A stretch of 64,000 nucleotides of DNA from Allomuricauda ruestringensis DSM 13258 (GCF_000224085.1 NC_015945.1:1313501-1377500); one strand, 5' to 3'; shown: positions 34,589 to 44,297, counted from the first letter of the stretch. Notes: generated by a model from the sequence alone, not told the origin. Translations and numbers: made by a program.

Positions 34589-35278
34589 CTAGGCGAACCT
34601 TCTCTCGATCAGGGAGATAAAACGGACTTCGTATTCCTCTTTGCCTTCCCAATTATTGTACTCGGGTTTTACCATATTGTTGATAAAAGCAATAGACCTT
34701 TCTTCAGAATCAATGGTGTTAAGCTGGGAAAGCACCCTTGCATAATCTTCCATGTTGTTGTTAAAAAGATGCTTTACAAAGGCAAGTTTATCGTTGAGCC
34801 CTACTTGAAAGTCTTTGGCCATCCTATCGTTTAAAGATTTGGGTTTGCTCTGCTGAGCAATTTTGTCCCCATTCTCTTTAGGGGATAGGTTGTCCTTGTC
34901 GTTCTTCATAAAATCTGGCTTAGCGACAAATTCGGCAAACACTTGTTCCAAATCTGCATTGGACGGCATTTCGGAAACCATATCCTTAATGGTATCCATG
35001 CCAGGAGTCATAATATCTTCCTTGTGTGGATTGCTCTCGGGCACCGATGTATTTCCGCTCAATACCGCATTGGCCATTTTCTCGAATCTTGAAGCGATAA
35101 CGTTTTGGGAAACATCTACCTCAACATCGCTCAATTTTTCATCTATAAATTTCAACACGGCCAACTTTTCATAAATCTCTTTCGACTTCTCATAAAGTGC
35201 CGCAAGATCGGTATCTTCTCTCGCCGTAATGATTTCAGTGGACAACTTAATTAACTCTTCCCTCAATTTCCGTATCAT
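34589..35278 (-). CDS. Conserved-looking hypothetical protein, helical
   Basis: 229 aa with no signal peptide or membrane segment. The first ~70 residues are strongly helical (LREELIKLSTEIITARED and YEKSKEIYEKLAVLKF), the middle is low-complexity and acidic, and the last ~80 residues form a second helical domain (FQVGLNDKLAFVKHLFN, ending VRFISLIERRF). The ends suggest two helical interaction modules joined by a flexible linker. I recognise no family. Own transcript, divergent from tdk. Confidence 0.6.
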   Translation of the reverse strand: MIRKLREELIKLSTEIITAREDTDLAALYEKSKEIYEKLAVLKFIDEKLSDVEVDVSQNVIASRFEKMANAVLSGNTSVPESNPHKEDIMTPGMDTIKDMVSEMPSNADLEQVFAEFVAKPDFMKNDKDNLSPKENGDKIAQQSKPKSLNDRMAKDFQVGLNDKLAFVKHLFNNNMEDYARVLSQLNTIDSEERSIAFINNMVKPEYNNWEGKEEYEVRFISLIERRFA

Positions 35279-35348
35279 AGCTTTACTTCTTTATTATAAA
35301 AATATAATGATTTTGCAAAAACCCTATCAACAAAAGGTTAAAATCTTA

Positions 35349-35382
35349 TTGAAAACAGGGGGGCAATTTTTTAGTAGCTTTG
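35349..35382 (+). promoter_or_regulatory. Candidate promoter of tdk-alr
   Basis: TAGCTTTG (35375-35382) matches TAnnTTTG. A TTG at 35349-35351 gives a 23-bp spacer, at the upper limit. The tdk ATG is 51 bp downstream. Confidence 0.5.
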
Positions 35383-35433
35383 TGGTCGTCCCAATATAAC
35401 GGGAAAACAAACAATTTCTTTCAAAAATACGGT

Positions 35434-36078
35434 ATGTTTCTCGAAAACACAGTAAACCCTAAAGAACAGTTTGGATGGATTGAGGTTATCTGCGGTTCCA
35501 TGTTTTCGGGAAAGACCGAAGAACTGATTCGACGACTGAAGCGGGCACAATTCGCCAAGCAAAAGGTGGAAATATTTAAACCCATTGTGGATAGACGCTA
35601 TCATGAGGAAATGGTGGTCTCCCACGATTCCAATGAAATTAGGTCCACTCCCGTACCGGCCGCAGCAAACATTCGCCTTTTGGCGGATGATTGTGAGGTG
35701 GTCGGGATTGACGAAGCCCAATTTTTTGACGATGAAATTGTTACGGTTTGTAACGATTTGGCCAACCGAGGCGTACGTGTAGTGGTCGCTGGTCTGGACA
35801 TGGATTTTAAAGGAAACCCCTTTGGTCCCATGCCTGCATTAATGGCAACGGCAGAATATGTGACCAAGGTACATGCCGTATGTACCCGAACGGGGAATTT
35901 GGCGAACTACAGTTTTAGAAAATCCCTTAACGATAATTTGGTGCTTTTGGGTGAAACCGAAGAGTACGAGCCCTTGAGCAGAGCAGCGTTTTATAAGGCC
36001 ATGCTGCGGGAAAAAATAAAGGAAATGGATGTGGAATCGGAAGAAGTGGGCACCAAAAAAAAGAAATCCAATGAGTAA
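35434..36078 (+). CDS. tdk: Thymidine kinase
   Basis: Salvage enzyme, ATP plus thymidine to dTMP. 214 aa from ATG 35434 ([12 protein letters not shown]). The ORF opens at a TTG 54 bp earlier, which is inside the promoter and rejected. Walker [10 protein letters not shown] (K27), Walker [11 protein letters not shown], and lid or zinc-site cysteines in the C-terminal VHAVCTRTG, though other Cys of the usual zinc site are missing. The last 8 bp overlap alr. Confidence 0.92.
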   Translation: MFLENTVNPKEQFGWIEVICGSMFSGKTEELIRRLKRAQFAKQKVEIFKPIVDRRYHEEMVVSHDSNEIRSTPVPAAANIRLLADDCEVVGIDEAQFFDDEIVTVCNDLANRGVRVVVAGLDMDFKGNPFGPMPALMATAEYVTKVHAVCTRTGNLANYSFRKSLNDNLVLLGETEEYEPLSRAAFYKAMLREKIKEMDVESEEVGTKKKKSNE

Positions 36079-37180
36079 GGTCGGAGAAACTACCTTGGTT
36101 TTGGATCTTTCGGCCTTGGAACACAACTACAATTATTTGCGATCCAAAATAAAACCGAAAACCAAGTTTTTGGGAGTTGTTAAAGCTTTTGCTTACGGAA
36201 GCGACACAGTGACCATTGCCCGAGAACTGGAGCAATTGGGTGCCGATTATTTGGCCGTTGCCTATGTAAGCGAGGGTATGCTGCTTCGAAACGCAGGTGT
36301 TAAAATTCCTATTTTGGTATTACACCCTCTTGCTTCAAATTTTGAAGATTTAATAGTGCATCGTTTGGAGCCGAGCATCTACTCCAGAAATATCCTGAAC
36401 CAATTTCTTGAAGTCGCCAAAGAAAAGCAACAAACCGATTATCCTATCCACATTAAATTCAATACGGGATTGAACCGTTTGGGATTTTCTGAAGATGATG
36501 TTGATTTTATTGCTAGGGAAACCAAGCACAGCGGATGCATCAAAATAGTGTCCACATTTTCACATTTGGCCGCTTCGGAAGATGCCAATGAACGTGATTT
36601 CAGTTTACTTCAAATCAATTCGTTCAAAAATTTAAGTGATGCGCTCAGGAAAAAAATAGGGTATACGCCCATACGCCACATGTTGAATACTTCTGGCATC
36701 ATCAACTATCCCAATGCCCAGTTTGAAATGGTACGCAGCGGAATCGGTCTTTATGGTTACGGAAACCAAGCGGAAGTCGATTCACAATTAAAGCCTGTGG
36801 CCACACTCAAAACCATTATCTCACAAATCCATGAAATTAAGGCCAACCAGTCCGTAGGATACAACCGTGCCTTTAGATCCAGTAACACTATAAAAAGCGC
36901 TACCTTACCCATAGGCCATGCCGATGGAATTGGGCGACAATATGGAAAGGGCAAAGGCTTTGTTGTGATCAATGGTGAAAAAGCCCCGATTGTAGGCAAT
37001 GTTTGTATGGATATGATCATGGTAGATGTTACTGGAATCGATTGCCAAGAAGGGGACGAGGTTGTTGTGTTCGGTTCGGATAATTCTGCAGAAAACTTTG
37101 CTTCTTCTGCAAACACCATATCCTATGAAATCCTCACCGCCATATCCCAACGGGTAAAAAGAGTTCTTATCGAGGCTTAA
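36071..37180 (+). CDS. alr: Alanine racemase
   Basis: PLP enzyme making D-alanine for peptidoglycan. 369 aa from ATG 36071, which overlaps the tdk stop by 8 bp and gives [22 protein letters not shown], the typical start. PLP lysine K38 is in [10 protein letters not shown] (usually KANAYGHG). The catalytic Tyr is Y264 in VGYNRAFR, and [11 protein letters not shown] is the C-terminal signature. In many Flavobacteria tdk-alr is a conserved pair. Confidence 0.93.
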   Translation: MSKVGETTLVLDLSALEHNYNYLRSKIKPKTKFLGVVKAFAYGSDTVTIARELEQLGADYLAVAYVSEGMLLRNAGVKIPILVLHPLASNFEDLIVHRLEPSIYSRNILNQFLEVAKEKQQTDYPIHIKFNTGLNRLGFSEDDVDFIARETKHSGCIKIVSTFSHLAASEDANERDFSLLQINSFKNLSDALRKKIGYTPIRHMLNTSGIINYPNAQFEMVRSGIGLYGYGNQAEVDSQLKPVATLKTIISQIHEIKANQSVGYNRAFRSSNTIKSATLPIGHADGIGRQYGKGKGFVVINGEKAPIVGNVCMDMIMVDVTGIDCQEGDEVVVFGSDNSAENFASSANTISYEILTAISQRVKRVLIEA

Positions 37181-37232
37181 TATTATCTTTTTTGCTTAAT
37201 TTGTTTACGATTAACCAATACTCAACTATAAA

Positions 37233-37640
37233 ATGGGATTTTTAAAAGAGTTTAAAGAATTTGCCATGAAAGGAAACCTCGTCGATATCGCCGTAGGTTT
37301 TGTCATGGGTGCCGCTTTTAAAGAAGTGGTTTCTTCGTTCACGGGAGGCATAGTTTCTCCTTTGATCGGGTTGCTGTTCAATGCAGATTTCAATGATCTG
37401 AAATATGTAATTACCGAAGGAACTTTGAATGAGGCAGGAGAAATCGTTGGGGAAATAGCCGTGCTTTATGGCGCATTCCTGACCAATGTGATTGACTTCA
37501 TCATCGTAGCCTTTGTGATGTTCCTTGTTGTAAAGGCAGTAAACAGGATGAAGAAAAAAGAAGAGCCTGCTCCAGAACCTCCAAAGGGACCGACCCAAGA
37601 GGAACTTTTGGCAGAAATCCGCGATTTGTTGAAGAAATAA
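37233..37640 (+). CDS. mscL: Large-conductance mechanosensitive channel
   Basis: 135 aa, normal MscL size. The N-terminal FKEFAMKGNLVDIAVGFVMG is the family signature before the first helix. The second helix is FLTNVIDFIIVAFVMFLVVKA and the C-terminus is charged with the ending LLAEIRDLL. It protects against hypo-osmotic shock. Own transcript after alr. Confidence 0.95.
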   Translation: MGFLKEFKEFAMKGNLVDIAVGFVMGAAFKEVVSSFTGGIVSPLIGLLFNADFNDLKYVITEGTLNEAGEIVGEIAVLYGAFLTNVIDFIIVAFVMFLVVKAVNRMKKKEEPAPEPPKGPTQEELLAEIRDLLKK

Positions 37641-37648
37641 AAATCGTT

Positions 37649-37673
37649 GGTACTGAATGATTTTTTCAGTACC
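37649..37673 (+). terminator. Hairpin after mscL (no T tract)
   Basis: GGTACTGAA and TTCAGTACC pair perfectly around a 7-nt loop, 9 bp after the mscL stop. There is no T run, so it may be a mRNA 3' stabiliser rather than a terminator. Confidence 0.45.
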
Positions 37674-37698
37674 GCCGCTACATCACAATAACCTTTAA

Positions 37699-37740
37699 AA
37701 CCATCAATGTGTTTCGCTAGCATGTTGATGGTTGTTTTAT
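37699..37740 (+). terminator. Terminator between mscL and asd
   Basis: AACCATCAA and TTGATGGTT form a perfect 9-bp stem with a 17-nt loop, followed by GTTTTATTT. It ends mscL transcription before the asd promoter. Confidence 0.65.
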
Positions 37741-37783
37741 TTGTAACACTTTGTTATTTTTTGATTATTCATAAAGAAAAGGC

Positions 37784-37813
37784 TTGTTTAAACCGCTGAC
37801 TAAAGTACCTTTG
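37784..37813 (+). promoter_or_regulatory. Promoter of asd
   Basis: TTG (37784-37786), a 19-bp spacer and TACCTTTG (37806-37813): full consensus. Transcription should start about 37820, leaving a leader of about 14 nt to ATG 37834. Confidence 0.8.
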
Positions 37814-37833
37814 CGGCAAGAAATATCATTATA

Positions 37834-38847
37834 ATGAAAGTAGCAGTTGTTGGCGCCACCGGAATGGTGGGCGAAGTAATGTTGAAAGTGTTGGAAGAAC
37901 GTAACTTCCCTATTTCAGAATTGTTGTTGGTTGCCTCGGAGCGTTCCGTGGGCAAAAAACTGGTTTATAAAAATGAAGAGCATACCGTAATCGGCCTGGC
38001 AGATGCCGTTGCTGCCCAACCGGATATCGCTATTTTCTCCGCAGGGGGCGACACCTCTTTGGAATGGGCACCAAAATTTGCCGAAGTGGGAACCACGGTA
38101 ATCGATAATTCCTCCGCTTGGCGCATGGACCCGACCAAAAAATTGGTGGTGCCGGAAATCAATGCAAATGAACTTACCGTAGAGGACAAAATTATAGCAA
38201 ATCCCAACTGCTCCACCATTCAAATGGTATTGGCCTTAGATCCTTTACACAAAAAATATCAAATGAAACGTGTGGTGGTTTCCACCTACCAATCTGTTTC
38301 GGGAACAGGAGTTAAAGCAGTAGAACAAATGGAGAACGAAGCTGCTGGAATCGAGGGCGAAATGGCATATCCTTATCCCATCAACCGCAACGCATTGCCG
38401 CATTGCGATGTGTTCTTGGAAAATGGGTACACCAAAGAAGAGATGAAATTGGCTCGTGAGCCACAAAAAATATTGGACGATCATACATTTTCCGTTACCG
38501 CCACCGCAGTTCGTATCCCAACCGCTGGCGGACACTCGGAATCCGTAAATGTGGAGTTCCACAACGATTTTGATTTGACAGAAGTTCGAAAACTGCTCAG
38601 CGAAACGCCAGGAATCGTAGTGCAGGACAACCCGGACACCAACACCTACCCCATGCCTGTTTTTGCCAATGGTAAGGACGATGTTTTTGTGGGTAGAATC
38701 CGAAGAGACGAAACCCAACCCAACACATTGAACATGTGGATTGTAGCAGACAACCTACGAAAAGGGGCCGCTACCAATGCTGTACAGATTGCGGAATACT
38801 TGGTGAAAAATGATTTGGTTTCAAATACCTCCAAGGCTTTGTCATAA
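37834..38847 (+). CDS. asd: Aspartate-semialdehyde dehydrogenase
   Basis: 337 aa. Reduces aspartyl phosphate to aspartate semialdehyde, the branch point to lysine, methionine, threonine and meso-diaminopimelate. The nucleotide loop is GATGMVGEVML, and the catalytic Cys126 is in ANPNCSTIQM. The His and GHSE motif is PTAGGHSESVNVE. Typical length; own promoter. Confidence 0.96.
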   Translation: MKVAVVGATGMVGEVMLKVLEERNFPISELLLVASERSVGKKLVYKNEEHTVIGLADAVAAQPDIAIFSAGGDTSLEWAPKFAEVGTTVIDNSSAWRMDPTKKLVVPEINANELTVEDKIIANPNCSTIQMVLALDPLHKKYQMKRVVVSTYQSVSGTGVKAVEQMENEAAGIEGEMAYPYPINRNALPHCDVFLENGYTKEEMKLAREPQKILDDHTFSVTATAVRIPTAGGHSESVNVEFHNDFDLTEVRKLLSETPGIVVQDNPDTNTYPMPVFANGKDDVFVGRIRRDETQPNTLNMWIVADNLRKGAATNAVQIAEYLVKNDLVSNTSKALS

Positions 38848-38881
38848 TTTTCAAATAAAATAGAAAGGGTAAAGTATAGGG

Positions 38882-39616
38882 TCAACGTGGCATCTGTGCT
38901 TTAACCCTTTTTTTGTAGATACTATCATACTCTTTCTGGCTAATAACATTTCCTTTTATTGGATTTTCAACTTGAGTTTCCTTTTCGAAGTCCAAGTTTT
39001 CCAATACCACACTTCTTCCCTTTAAATCTAACTGAAGTACCATCCCTGGAAGCCCAACTGCTTCAAACGGCCCTGTTCCAATGGGGATTTCAGGGCAATA
39101 CCAAGCGATTATCTCTGTTTCAAATATTTCAAAATTTTTCGACACCCCATTTCTTTTTCCTATCGCTTTGTAACACAGGTAATCTGAGACTAGCTTTTGC
39201 TCATCGAGCAATTCCCATTCTACATCTTCCAAGTTTGTTTTAACCTGAAACTCTTTCCCCAAGAAGGATTTTTGTTCAACCATGTATGCTTCCTTTAGAT
39301 TGGTATAATACATTTTGTCCCCATCAAAAATTGTAATGGCCATTTTTGCGGTAAAGTCATTTTTATCAATGGGAAGGTTTTTAACCAACGAAAAAGCGGA
39401 GGCGCTTTGATTAAAGGCAAGTTCAAACCTCAATTTTTGAGCTTGCTTTTCAATGTTGTCAATATCATTCTTGTATGAACCCTTTAACTGTGTATTAGTA
39501 TTTTCTTGCAGTATCACCTTATACTGGGCCACTCCTGAACGTATTTGAGCAATTATGGCCAAAGGGAAAAACAGCGCCACAATTAAAAGAACTCTTGTCG
39601 TTTTTAAGATATACAT
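38882..39616 (-). CDS. GLPGLI-family exported protein
   Basis: 244 aa with a signal peptide (MYILKTTRVLLIVALFFPLA, cut near IAQ). The family name-motif appears as FEAVGLPGMVLQLD, preceded by WYCPEIPIGTGP. These proteins are found almost only in Bacteroidota, often beside TonB-linked systems, and their role is unknown. A 63-aa exported gene precedes it by 6 bp on the minus strand, so they are one operon. Confidence 0.88.
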   Translation of the reverse strand: MYILKTTRVLLIVALFFPLAIIAQIRSGVAQYKVILQENTNTQLKGSYKNDIDNIEKQAQKLRFELAFNQSASAFSLVKNLPIDKNDFTAKMAITIFDGDKMYYTNLKEAYMVEQKSFLGKEFQVKTNLEDVEWELLDEQKLVSDYLCYKAIGKRNGVSKNFEIFETEIIAWYCPEIPIGTGPFEAVGLPGMVLQLDLKGRSVVLENLDFEKETQVENPIKGNVISQKEYDSIYKKRVKAQMPR

Positions 39617-39622
39617 AAAAAA

Positions 39623-39814
39623 TTAATAAGCAGCCTCAATACAATCGCCATAAACAGAAAAATACACCCCATAATAATCTGTGCCATAGGCCAACTCATA
39701 ATAGGTGGCCAGCTTATGAGCATAGTCACTGCACACGGTAAAATAATCCTCATTTTCAGCACCTGATAAATTTATGCTAAAAATCATAATTAATAGTAAA
39801 GTAAGTTTTTTCAT
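39623..39814 (-). CDS. Small exported protein (63 aa)
   Basis: Signal peptide MKKLTLLLIMIFSINLSGA, then about 44 mature residues rich in Tyr and acidic residues with two cysteines (CSDYAHKLATYYELAY, then GDCIEAAY) that could form a disulfide. Operon leader with the GLPGLI gene. No family recognised. Upstream (39815-40031) lies a 21-bp-periodic direct repeat and no gene. Confidence 0.65.
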   Translation of the reverse strand: MKKLTLLLIMIFSINLSGAENEDYFTVCSDYAHKLATYYELAYGTDYYGVYFSVYGDCIEAAY

Positions 39815-39872
39815 GTCGTAAGATTTTATTGGTTAACTCAATATTAAAAAAAAGTAACTCCAAAATTTCCGT

Positions 39873-39922
39873 GAATTGACGAATAGGTGTTTTCAATTGA
39901 CCAATACCCTTTTTGAATTGAC
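39873..39922. promoter_or_regulatory. Three direct repeats at exact 21-bp spacing (LytTR-like operator)
   Basis: GAATTGAC (39873), CAATTGAC (39894) and GAATTGAC (39915), each followed by C/G-AA, start exactly 21 bp apart. Two helical turns is the arrangement of LytTR-type response-regulator sites. On the strand of the small exported gene the units read GTCAATT. The same TTCGTCAATT word is found at 43692-43701. The regulator is not in the window. Confidence 0.55.
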
Positions 39923-40031
39923 CAAAGTATATTTAAATCCTTTTTCAAGGTTAAAAAACGTTAACTAGAGAATTCCCCTTTCCCAAAACACAATATTCAT
40001 TGTATTTTTATCGGAATCAATCCAAAAAAAC

Positions 40032-42185
40032 ATGAAAAACATAAGTCTGTTGGCTGCTCTGGTTTTATTTGCAGCCTGCCAAGAAACTAAACAAAGAGAC
40101 CTCATAACAGTGAACTACCCTACCACCAAAAAAGTTGACACCGTAGATAATTATTTTGGAACCGAAGTCCCCGATCCCTACCGTTGGTTGGAAGATGACC
40201 GAAGCGAGGAGACCGAAGCTTGGGTAAAAGAGCAAAACTCCGTCACCTTCGGGTACTTGGAAAAAATCCCTTTCCGCGAAGACCTTAAAAACCGATTGGA
40301 AAAACTCTGGAACTATGAAAAAGTAGGCTCTCCTTTTAAAGAAGGCGATTATACCTATTATTACAAAAACAATGGGTTACAAAACCAATATGTGGTTTAC
40401 CGAAAAAAAGATGGTGGCGAAGAAGAAGTCTTTTTGGACCCCAACACGTTTTCCGAAGATGGCACTACATCTTTAATGGGGCTCAGCTTCACCAAGGACG
40501 GTTCCAAAGCAGCTTACCTTATTTCCGAAGGAGGAAGCGATTGGAGAAAAGCCATTACCATCGAAACCGAATCAAAGGAAATTGTGGAGGATACCTTGGT
40601 AGATATCAAGTTTAGTGGGGTGTCTTGGAAAGGAAACGATGGCTTCTTCTACTCCAGCTACGACAAACCGGAGGGAAGCGAACTTTCTGCAAAAACAGAC
40701 CAACATAAATTGTATTATCACAAGTTGGGCACGTCCCAATCCGAGGATAAAATCATCTTTGGGGGTACGCCGGAAGAAAAGCACCGTTATGTGGGCGGTT
40801 CCGTTTCCGAAGACCAAAAATACCTGTTCATTTCAGCATCCGTTTCCACCTCTGGGAACAAATTGTTTATGATGGACCTTTCCCTTGATAATCCTAAGTT
40901 GGTCACTATTTTGGACGATACCGATTCCGACACCTACGTCATCGACAACGAAGGCGCTACATTATATATGGTTACCAACCGGGAGGCTCCCAACAAAAAA
41001 GTTGTAGTTGTGGATGCTTCCAATCCTACACCGGATAATTGGGAAGACCTGATTCCAGAAACCGAAAATGTATTGACTGCGGGCACCGGCGGAGGCTATT
41101 TCTTTACCGAATATATGGTGGATGCCATTTCCAAAGTGCTTCAGTATGATTATGAAGGAAATTTGGTCCGCGAAGTGGAACTTCCCGGCGTAGGAAGCGC
41201 TGGAGGTTTTGGTGGCAAAAAAGAGGATAAAGAATTTTATTTTTCCTTCACCAATTACAACACGCCCGGCTCGTTGTACAAATACAATGTGGAAACCGGT
41301 GAGTACAAGCAATATTGGAAGCCACAAATTGATTTTAATCCAGATGATTATAAATCAGAACAAGTTTTCTATACCTCCAAAGACGGCATCAAAGTACCGA
41401 TGATCATCACCTATAAAAAAGGAACCGAACTGAACGGCCAAAATCCGACTATTCTGTACGGTTATGGCGGTTTCAATGTTAGTTTAACGCCCTCCTTTAG
41501 TATTGTAAATGCTGTTTGGATGGAGCAAGGCGGGGTATATGCCGTTCCCAACCTTAGGGGAGGTGGAGAATACGGTAAAAAATGGCACATTGCAGGCACC
41601 AAGCTTCAAAAGCAGAACGTTTTTGATGACTTTATCGCCGCTGCTGAATATTTGATTGACAACAAATACACCTCCAAAGAATATCTCGCCATCCGTGGTG
41701 GTTCTAATGGCGGATTGTTGGTTGGCGCCACGATGACGCAACGTCCCGACCTAATGCAAGTGGCATTGCCAGCCGTGGGTGTAATGGACATGCTGCGCTA
41801 CCATACCTTTACCGCAGGAGCCGGATGGGCTTACGATTACGGAACTTCGGAGGACAGCGAGGAAATGTTCAAATACATTAAGGGCTATTCCCCAGTGCAC
41901 AATGTAAAAGAAGGAACGGCTTACCCGGCCACTTTAGTAACAACAGGAGACCATGACGACCGTGTGGTTCCTGCGCACAGCTTTAAGTTTGCCGCGGAAT
42001 TACAAGAAAAACAAGCAGGAGAACAACCTACTTTAATACGTATCGAGACCAAAGCTGGTCACGGAGCAGGAACACCAGTAAGTAAAACCATTGAACAATA
42101 CGCTGACATCTTTGGGTTTACTTTTTATAATATGGGCTACGATGAATTGCCCAACCAAGCGGTGCTTAAAGCGTTTAAAGATTAA
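40032..42185 (+). CDS. Prolyl oligopeptidase, family S9A, lipoprotein or exported
   Basis: 717 aa. Cleaves peptides after proline. The N-terminus reads [16 protein letters not shown], a lipoprotein signal with the lipobox Cys17, so it is predicted to be anchored in a membrane facing the periplasm. The N-terminal beta-propeller runs to about residue 440; the catalytic domain has Ser558 in RGGSNGGLL, Asp in DHDDRVVPA and His in KAGHGAG. All three catalytic residues are present. Monocistronic, with a terminator. Confidence 0.93.
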   Translation: MKNISLLAALVLFAACQETKQRDLITVNYPTTKKVDTVDNYFGTEVPDPYRWLEDDRSEETEAWVKEQNSVTFGYLEKIPFREDLKNRLEKLWNYEKVGSPFKEGDYTYYYKNNGLQNQYVVYRKKDGGEEEVFLDPNTFSEDGTTSLMGLSFTKDGSKAAYLISEGGSDWRKAITIETESKEIVEDTLVDIKFSGVSWKGNDGFFYSSYDKPEGSELSAKTDQHKLYYHKLGTSQSEDKIIFGGTPEEKHRYVGGSVSEDQKYLFISASVSTSGNKLFMMDLSLDNPKLVTILDDTDSDTYVIDNEGATLYMVTNREAPNKKVVVVDASNPTPDNWEDLIPETENVLTAGTGGGYFFTEYMVDAISKVLQYDYEGNLVREVELPGVGSAGGFGGKKEDKEFYFSFTNYNTPGSLYKYNVETGEYKQYWKPQIDFNPDDYKSEQVFYTSKDGIKVPMIITYKKGTELNGQNPTILYGYGGFNVSLTPSFSIVNAVWMEQGGVYAVPNLRGGGEYGKKWHIAGTKLQKQNVFDDFIAAAEYLIDNKYTSKEYLAIRGGSNGGLLVGATMTQRPDLMQVALPAVGVMDMLRYHTFTAGAGWAYDYGTSEDSEEMFKYIKGYSPVHNVKEGTAYPATLVTTGDHDDRVVPAHSFKFAAELQEKQAGEQPTLIRIETKAGHGAGTPVSKTIEQYADIFGFTFYNMGYDELPNQAVLKAFKD

Positions 42186-42195
42186 AAATTGACTT

Positions 42196-42243
42196 AAAGC
42201 TGTTCAGAAAGTAAATTAAACCGTCATTCTGAACAGCTTTTTA
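42196..42243 (+). terminator. Terminator after prolyl oligopeptidase
   Basis: AAAGCTGTTCAGAA and TTCTGAACAGCTTT make a perfect 14-bp stem with a 17-nt loop and T run. The stem is followed almost at once by the ABC ATPase start at 42251. Confidence 0.75.
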
Positions 42244-42250
42244 CCCGTTT

Positions 42251-43246
42251 ATGCTAAAAATCCAAGTAAATTCTTTCGGTTACCAAGACCAAAATATTTT
42301 AAAGGACATTTCTTTTGAAGTGGCCCCAGGAGAACATGTGGCCTTGATGGGCGAAAGTGGCTCGGGAAAGAGCACCTTGCTAAAGATTATCTACGGATTG
42401 CTTCATGTGGAGGAGGGCTCAATTTTTTGGGGCGATATTGAAGCATTAGGCCCCAATTTTAATCTAGTTCCCGGTGAACCCTACATGAAATATTTGGCTC
42501 AGGATTTTGACTTAATGCCTTTCATATCCGTTGAGGAGAACATTGGTCAGTTCCTCTCTGTTTTTGAGCGGGAAACCCATGAAGGACGCATCAATGAACT
42601 GCTGGAATTGATTGAAATGAAATCGTACGCCAAAACAAAGGTAAAACACCTCAGCGGGGGACAGCAACAACGTGTTGCGCTTGCTCGGGTTTTAGCCCAA
42701 GAACCGGAAATACTTTTGTTGGATGAGCCTTTTGGCCATATTGATAACTTTAAGCGCAACACGCTACGCCGAAACCTCTTTTTATATCTAAAGAAAAAAG
42801 GCATTACCGTACTCACCGCCAGCCACGACCCAAGTGATGTGCTCCCCTTTGCGGAGCGCACCCTAATTTTGGAGAAAGGACAAATCATTGCCAACCAAAA
42901 TACCCAAGACCTGTACAGTAAACCTCCCAACTACTATACCGCTTCGTTATTTGGGCAAGTGAACGAGGTGCCCATAAAACTTTTAAAGTCCTACGCTGAA
43001 ATCGACTCCTCCATTCTAGTCTACCCAAACGAATTCAAATTTTCCGATTCCTCAGGACTAAAAGTAGAGGTGATTCATTCTTTTTTTAAAGGAAGTCATC
43101 ACTTAAACGAGGGGGTTGCCGATGATGGCACTGTTATCTTTTTTAATTCCGATAAAAAACAGGGAAAAGGAGTGACCATTTTTCTTAATGTATCTTTGGA
43201 GACCATCAACAGAAGGCTTCAGGTTGGACAAAAAACAAATACATAG
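42251..43246 (+). CDS. ABC transporter ATP-binding protein, orphan
   Basis: 331 aa. Walker A GESGSGKST, Q-loop region YLAQDFDLMP, signature LSGGQQQRVALARVL, Walker B ILLLDEPFGHID. The ~100-residue C-terminal extension looks like a TOBE-type regulatory domain of the Fe/thiamine/spermidine importer group. No permease or binding protein lies nearby, so the partner is unknown. The 3' end overlaps the arfB start region. Confidence 0.88.
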   Translation: MLKIQVNSFGYQDQNILKDISFEVAPGEHVALMGESGSGKSTLLKIIYGLLHVEEGSIFWGDIEALGPNFNLVPGEPYMKYLAQDFDLMPFISVEENIGQFLSVFERETHEGRINELLELIEMKSYAKTKVKHLSGGQQQRVALARVLAQEPEILLLDEPFGHIDNFKRNTLRRNLFLYLKKKGITVLTASHDPSDVLPFAERTLILEKGQIIANQNTQDLYSKPPNYYTASLFGQVNEVPIKLLKSYAEIDSSILVYPNEFKFSDSSGLKVEVIHSFFKGSHHLNEGVADDGTVIFFNSDKKQGKGVTIFLNVSLETINRRLQVGQKTNT

Positions 43247-43628
43247 GGAGTTACAGTTTAAGGCCATGCGCAGCAGCGGTGCCGGAGGGCAACATGTAAA
43301 CAAGGTTTCCTCCAAAGTGGAACTTACTTTCAATATACCTGCTTCCGAAGGACTTTCCGACAGAGAAAAACAACGAATTCAACTAAAGCTCCAATCTCGA
43401 CTCACTAATGACGGCGCTTTAGTTCTTCAATGTGATGAAGCCCGAAGCCAGCACAGAAACAAAGACTTAGTGGTGAAACGTTTTTTTGAACTTTTGAAGA
43501 AAGCACTCACCTTACCCAAAAAGCGAAAGCCCACCAAACGCACCAAATCATCCATAGAAAAACGGTTGCGATCCAAAAAGAAAACTGCAGAGAAGAAGGC
43601 CAAAAGAAAACCACCTGATTTGGGATAG
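43224..43628 (+). CDS. arfB: Alternative ribosome-rescue factor ArfB
   Basis: Hydrolyses peptidyl-tRNA on ribosomes stalled at broken mRNA ends. RSSGAGGQHVNKVSSKVEL holds the GGQ catalytic loop, and the basic C-terminal tail (KKRKPTKRTKSSIEKRLRSK) inserts into the mRNA channel. The start is taken as TTG 43224 (MDKKQIHRELQFKA), matching the family start, and gives 134 aa. An in-frame ATG at 43188 would add 12 non-conserved residues. The gene overlaps the ABC ATPase end by 23 bp (59 bp with the ATG). Confidence 0.88.
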   Translation: MDKKQIHRELQFKAMRSSGAGGQHVNKVSSKVELTFNIPASEGLSDREKQRIQLKLQSRLTNDGALVLQCDEARSQHRNKDLVVKRFFELLKKALTLPKKRKPTKRTKSSIEKRLRSKKKTAEKKAKRKPPDLG

Positions 43629-43673
43629 TTGGTCCATTTTTAGTAGTATGAGTGTAATCGAGATAGCCTATAT

Positions 43674-43701
43674 ATCAACCCAAATAGGCCATTCGTCAAT
43701 T
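43674..43701. promoter_or_regulatory. Second copy of the 21-bp direct-repeat motif
   Basis: ATCAAC (43674) and GTCAAT (43695) start 21 bp apart; the second is in ATTCGTCAATT, shared exactly with 39873-39883 read on the opposite strand. Relative to the downstream gene at 43800 it has the same orientation as the 39873 array to its gene. A T run and GTCCATTTTT words flank it. Weaker than the 39873 array. Confidence 0.4.
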
Positions 43702-43799
43702 TGTCCATTTTTTTTCTTTCAAAACTCTCGAACTTCACATAATTGAATGACTAAAGAATCATTAAAACGATATTTAGCTTAATTAAGGAACAACCGAAA

Positions 43800-44297
43800 A
43801 TGAATTCTATTAAAGGTATAATAGATAAAAGCGACTATGAAATCTATGATGATTTCTTGAACTTTCAAATTGATGGATATTGGCTTGACGAAAAACTCGA
43901 AAAACTTTATCCTGGGAATATGTATAAAGGGACAATTCCTACTCTTTTGTTTGGGATGGAAATTAAAAAGGAAAGTGAAATAGTTTGGAATAGAATTCTA
44001 CCTGATGTTGGACGAAAAACTATTTGCCCAATTTTAATGTGTCCTGATGATTGCAATTTCTCCTGTATGCTAGTTGATGCTGAAATCGAGAACGCAGGAA
44101 CAACAATCAAATGGAACAGACTTGGAATTGACCGGACAAAAGAGGATGAACCTGATAAAATAGGCTCCACCGTTGTTTGGTTGAACAAAGTTGAACCGTT
44201 TGAATTTAAAGTACGTGAATACCTGGATATGCTCAAAGCATTTAAAAAGCATTTCGAAATTGACAAACAGAATTGGGAAACAATGAACCCCCACTAA
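43800..44297 (+). CDS. Unknown 165-aa acidic protein
   Basis: Complete ORF from ATG 43800 with no signal peptide or membrane segment. It is acidic and rich in Trp and aromatic residues (YWLDEKLEKL, IVWNRILPDVG, TIKWNRLG). Three cysteines lie close together in CPILMCPDDCNFSC. Its end, DYMLKAFKKHFEID-like, is helical. Size, acidity and island position resemble immunity or anti-toxin type proteins, but no family is recognised. A/T content is higher than in the housekeeping genes around it. Confidence 0.65.
   Translation: MNSIKGIIDKSDYEIYDDFLNFQIDGYWLDEKLEKLYPGNMYKGTIPTLLFGMEIKKESEIVWNRILPDVGRKTICPILMCPDDCNFSCMLVDAEIENAGTTIKWNRLGIDRTKEDEPDKIGSTVVWLNKVEPFEFKVREYLDMLKAFKKHFEIDKQNWETMNPH

Noticed and set aside
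37641..37833. Possible riboswitch before asd
   Set aside because: The hairpins fit mscL 3'-end structures, and a consensus promoter downstream of them gives asd a leader of only about 14 nt, too short for a lysine riboswitch.
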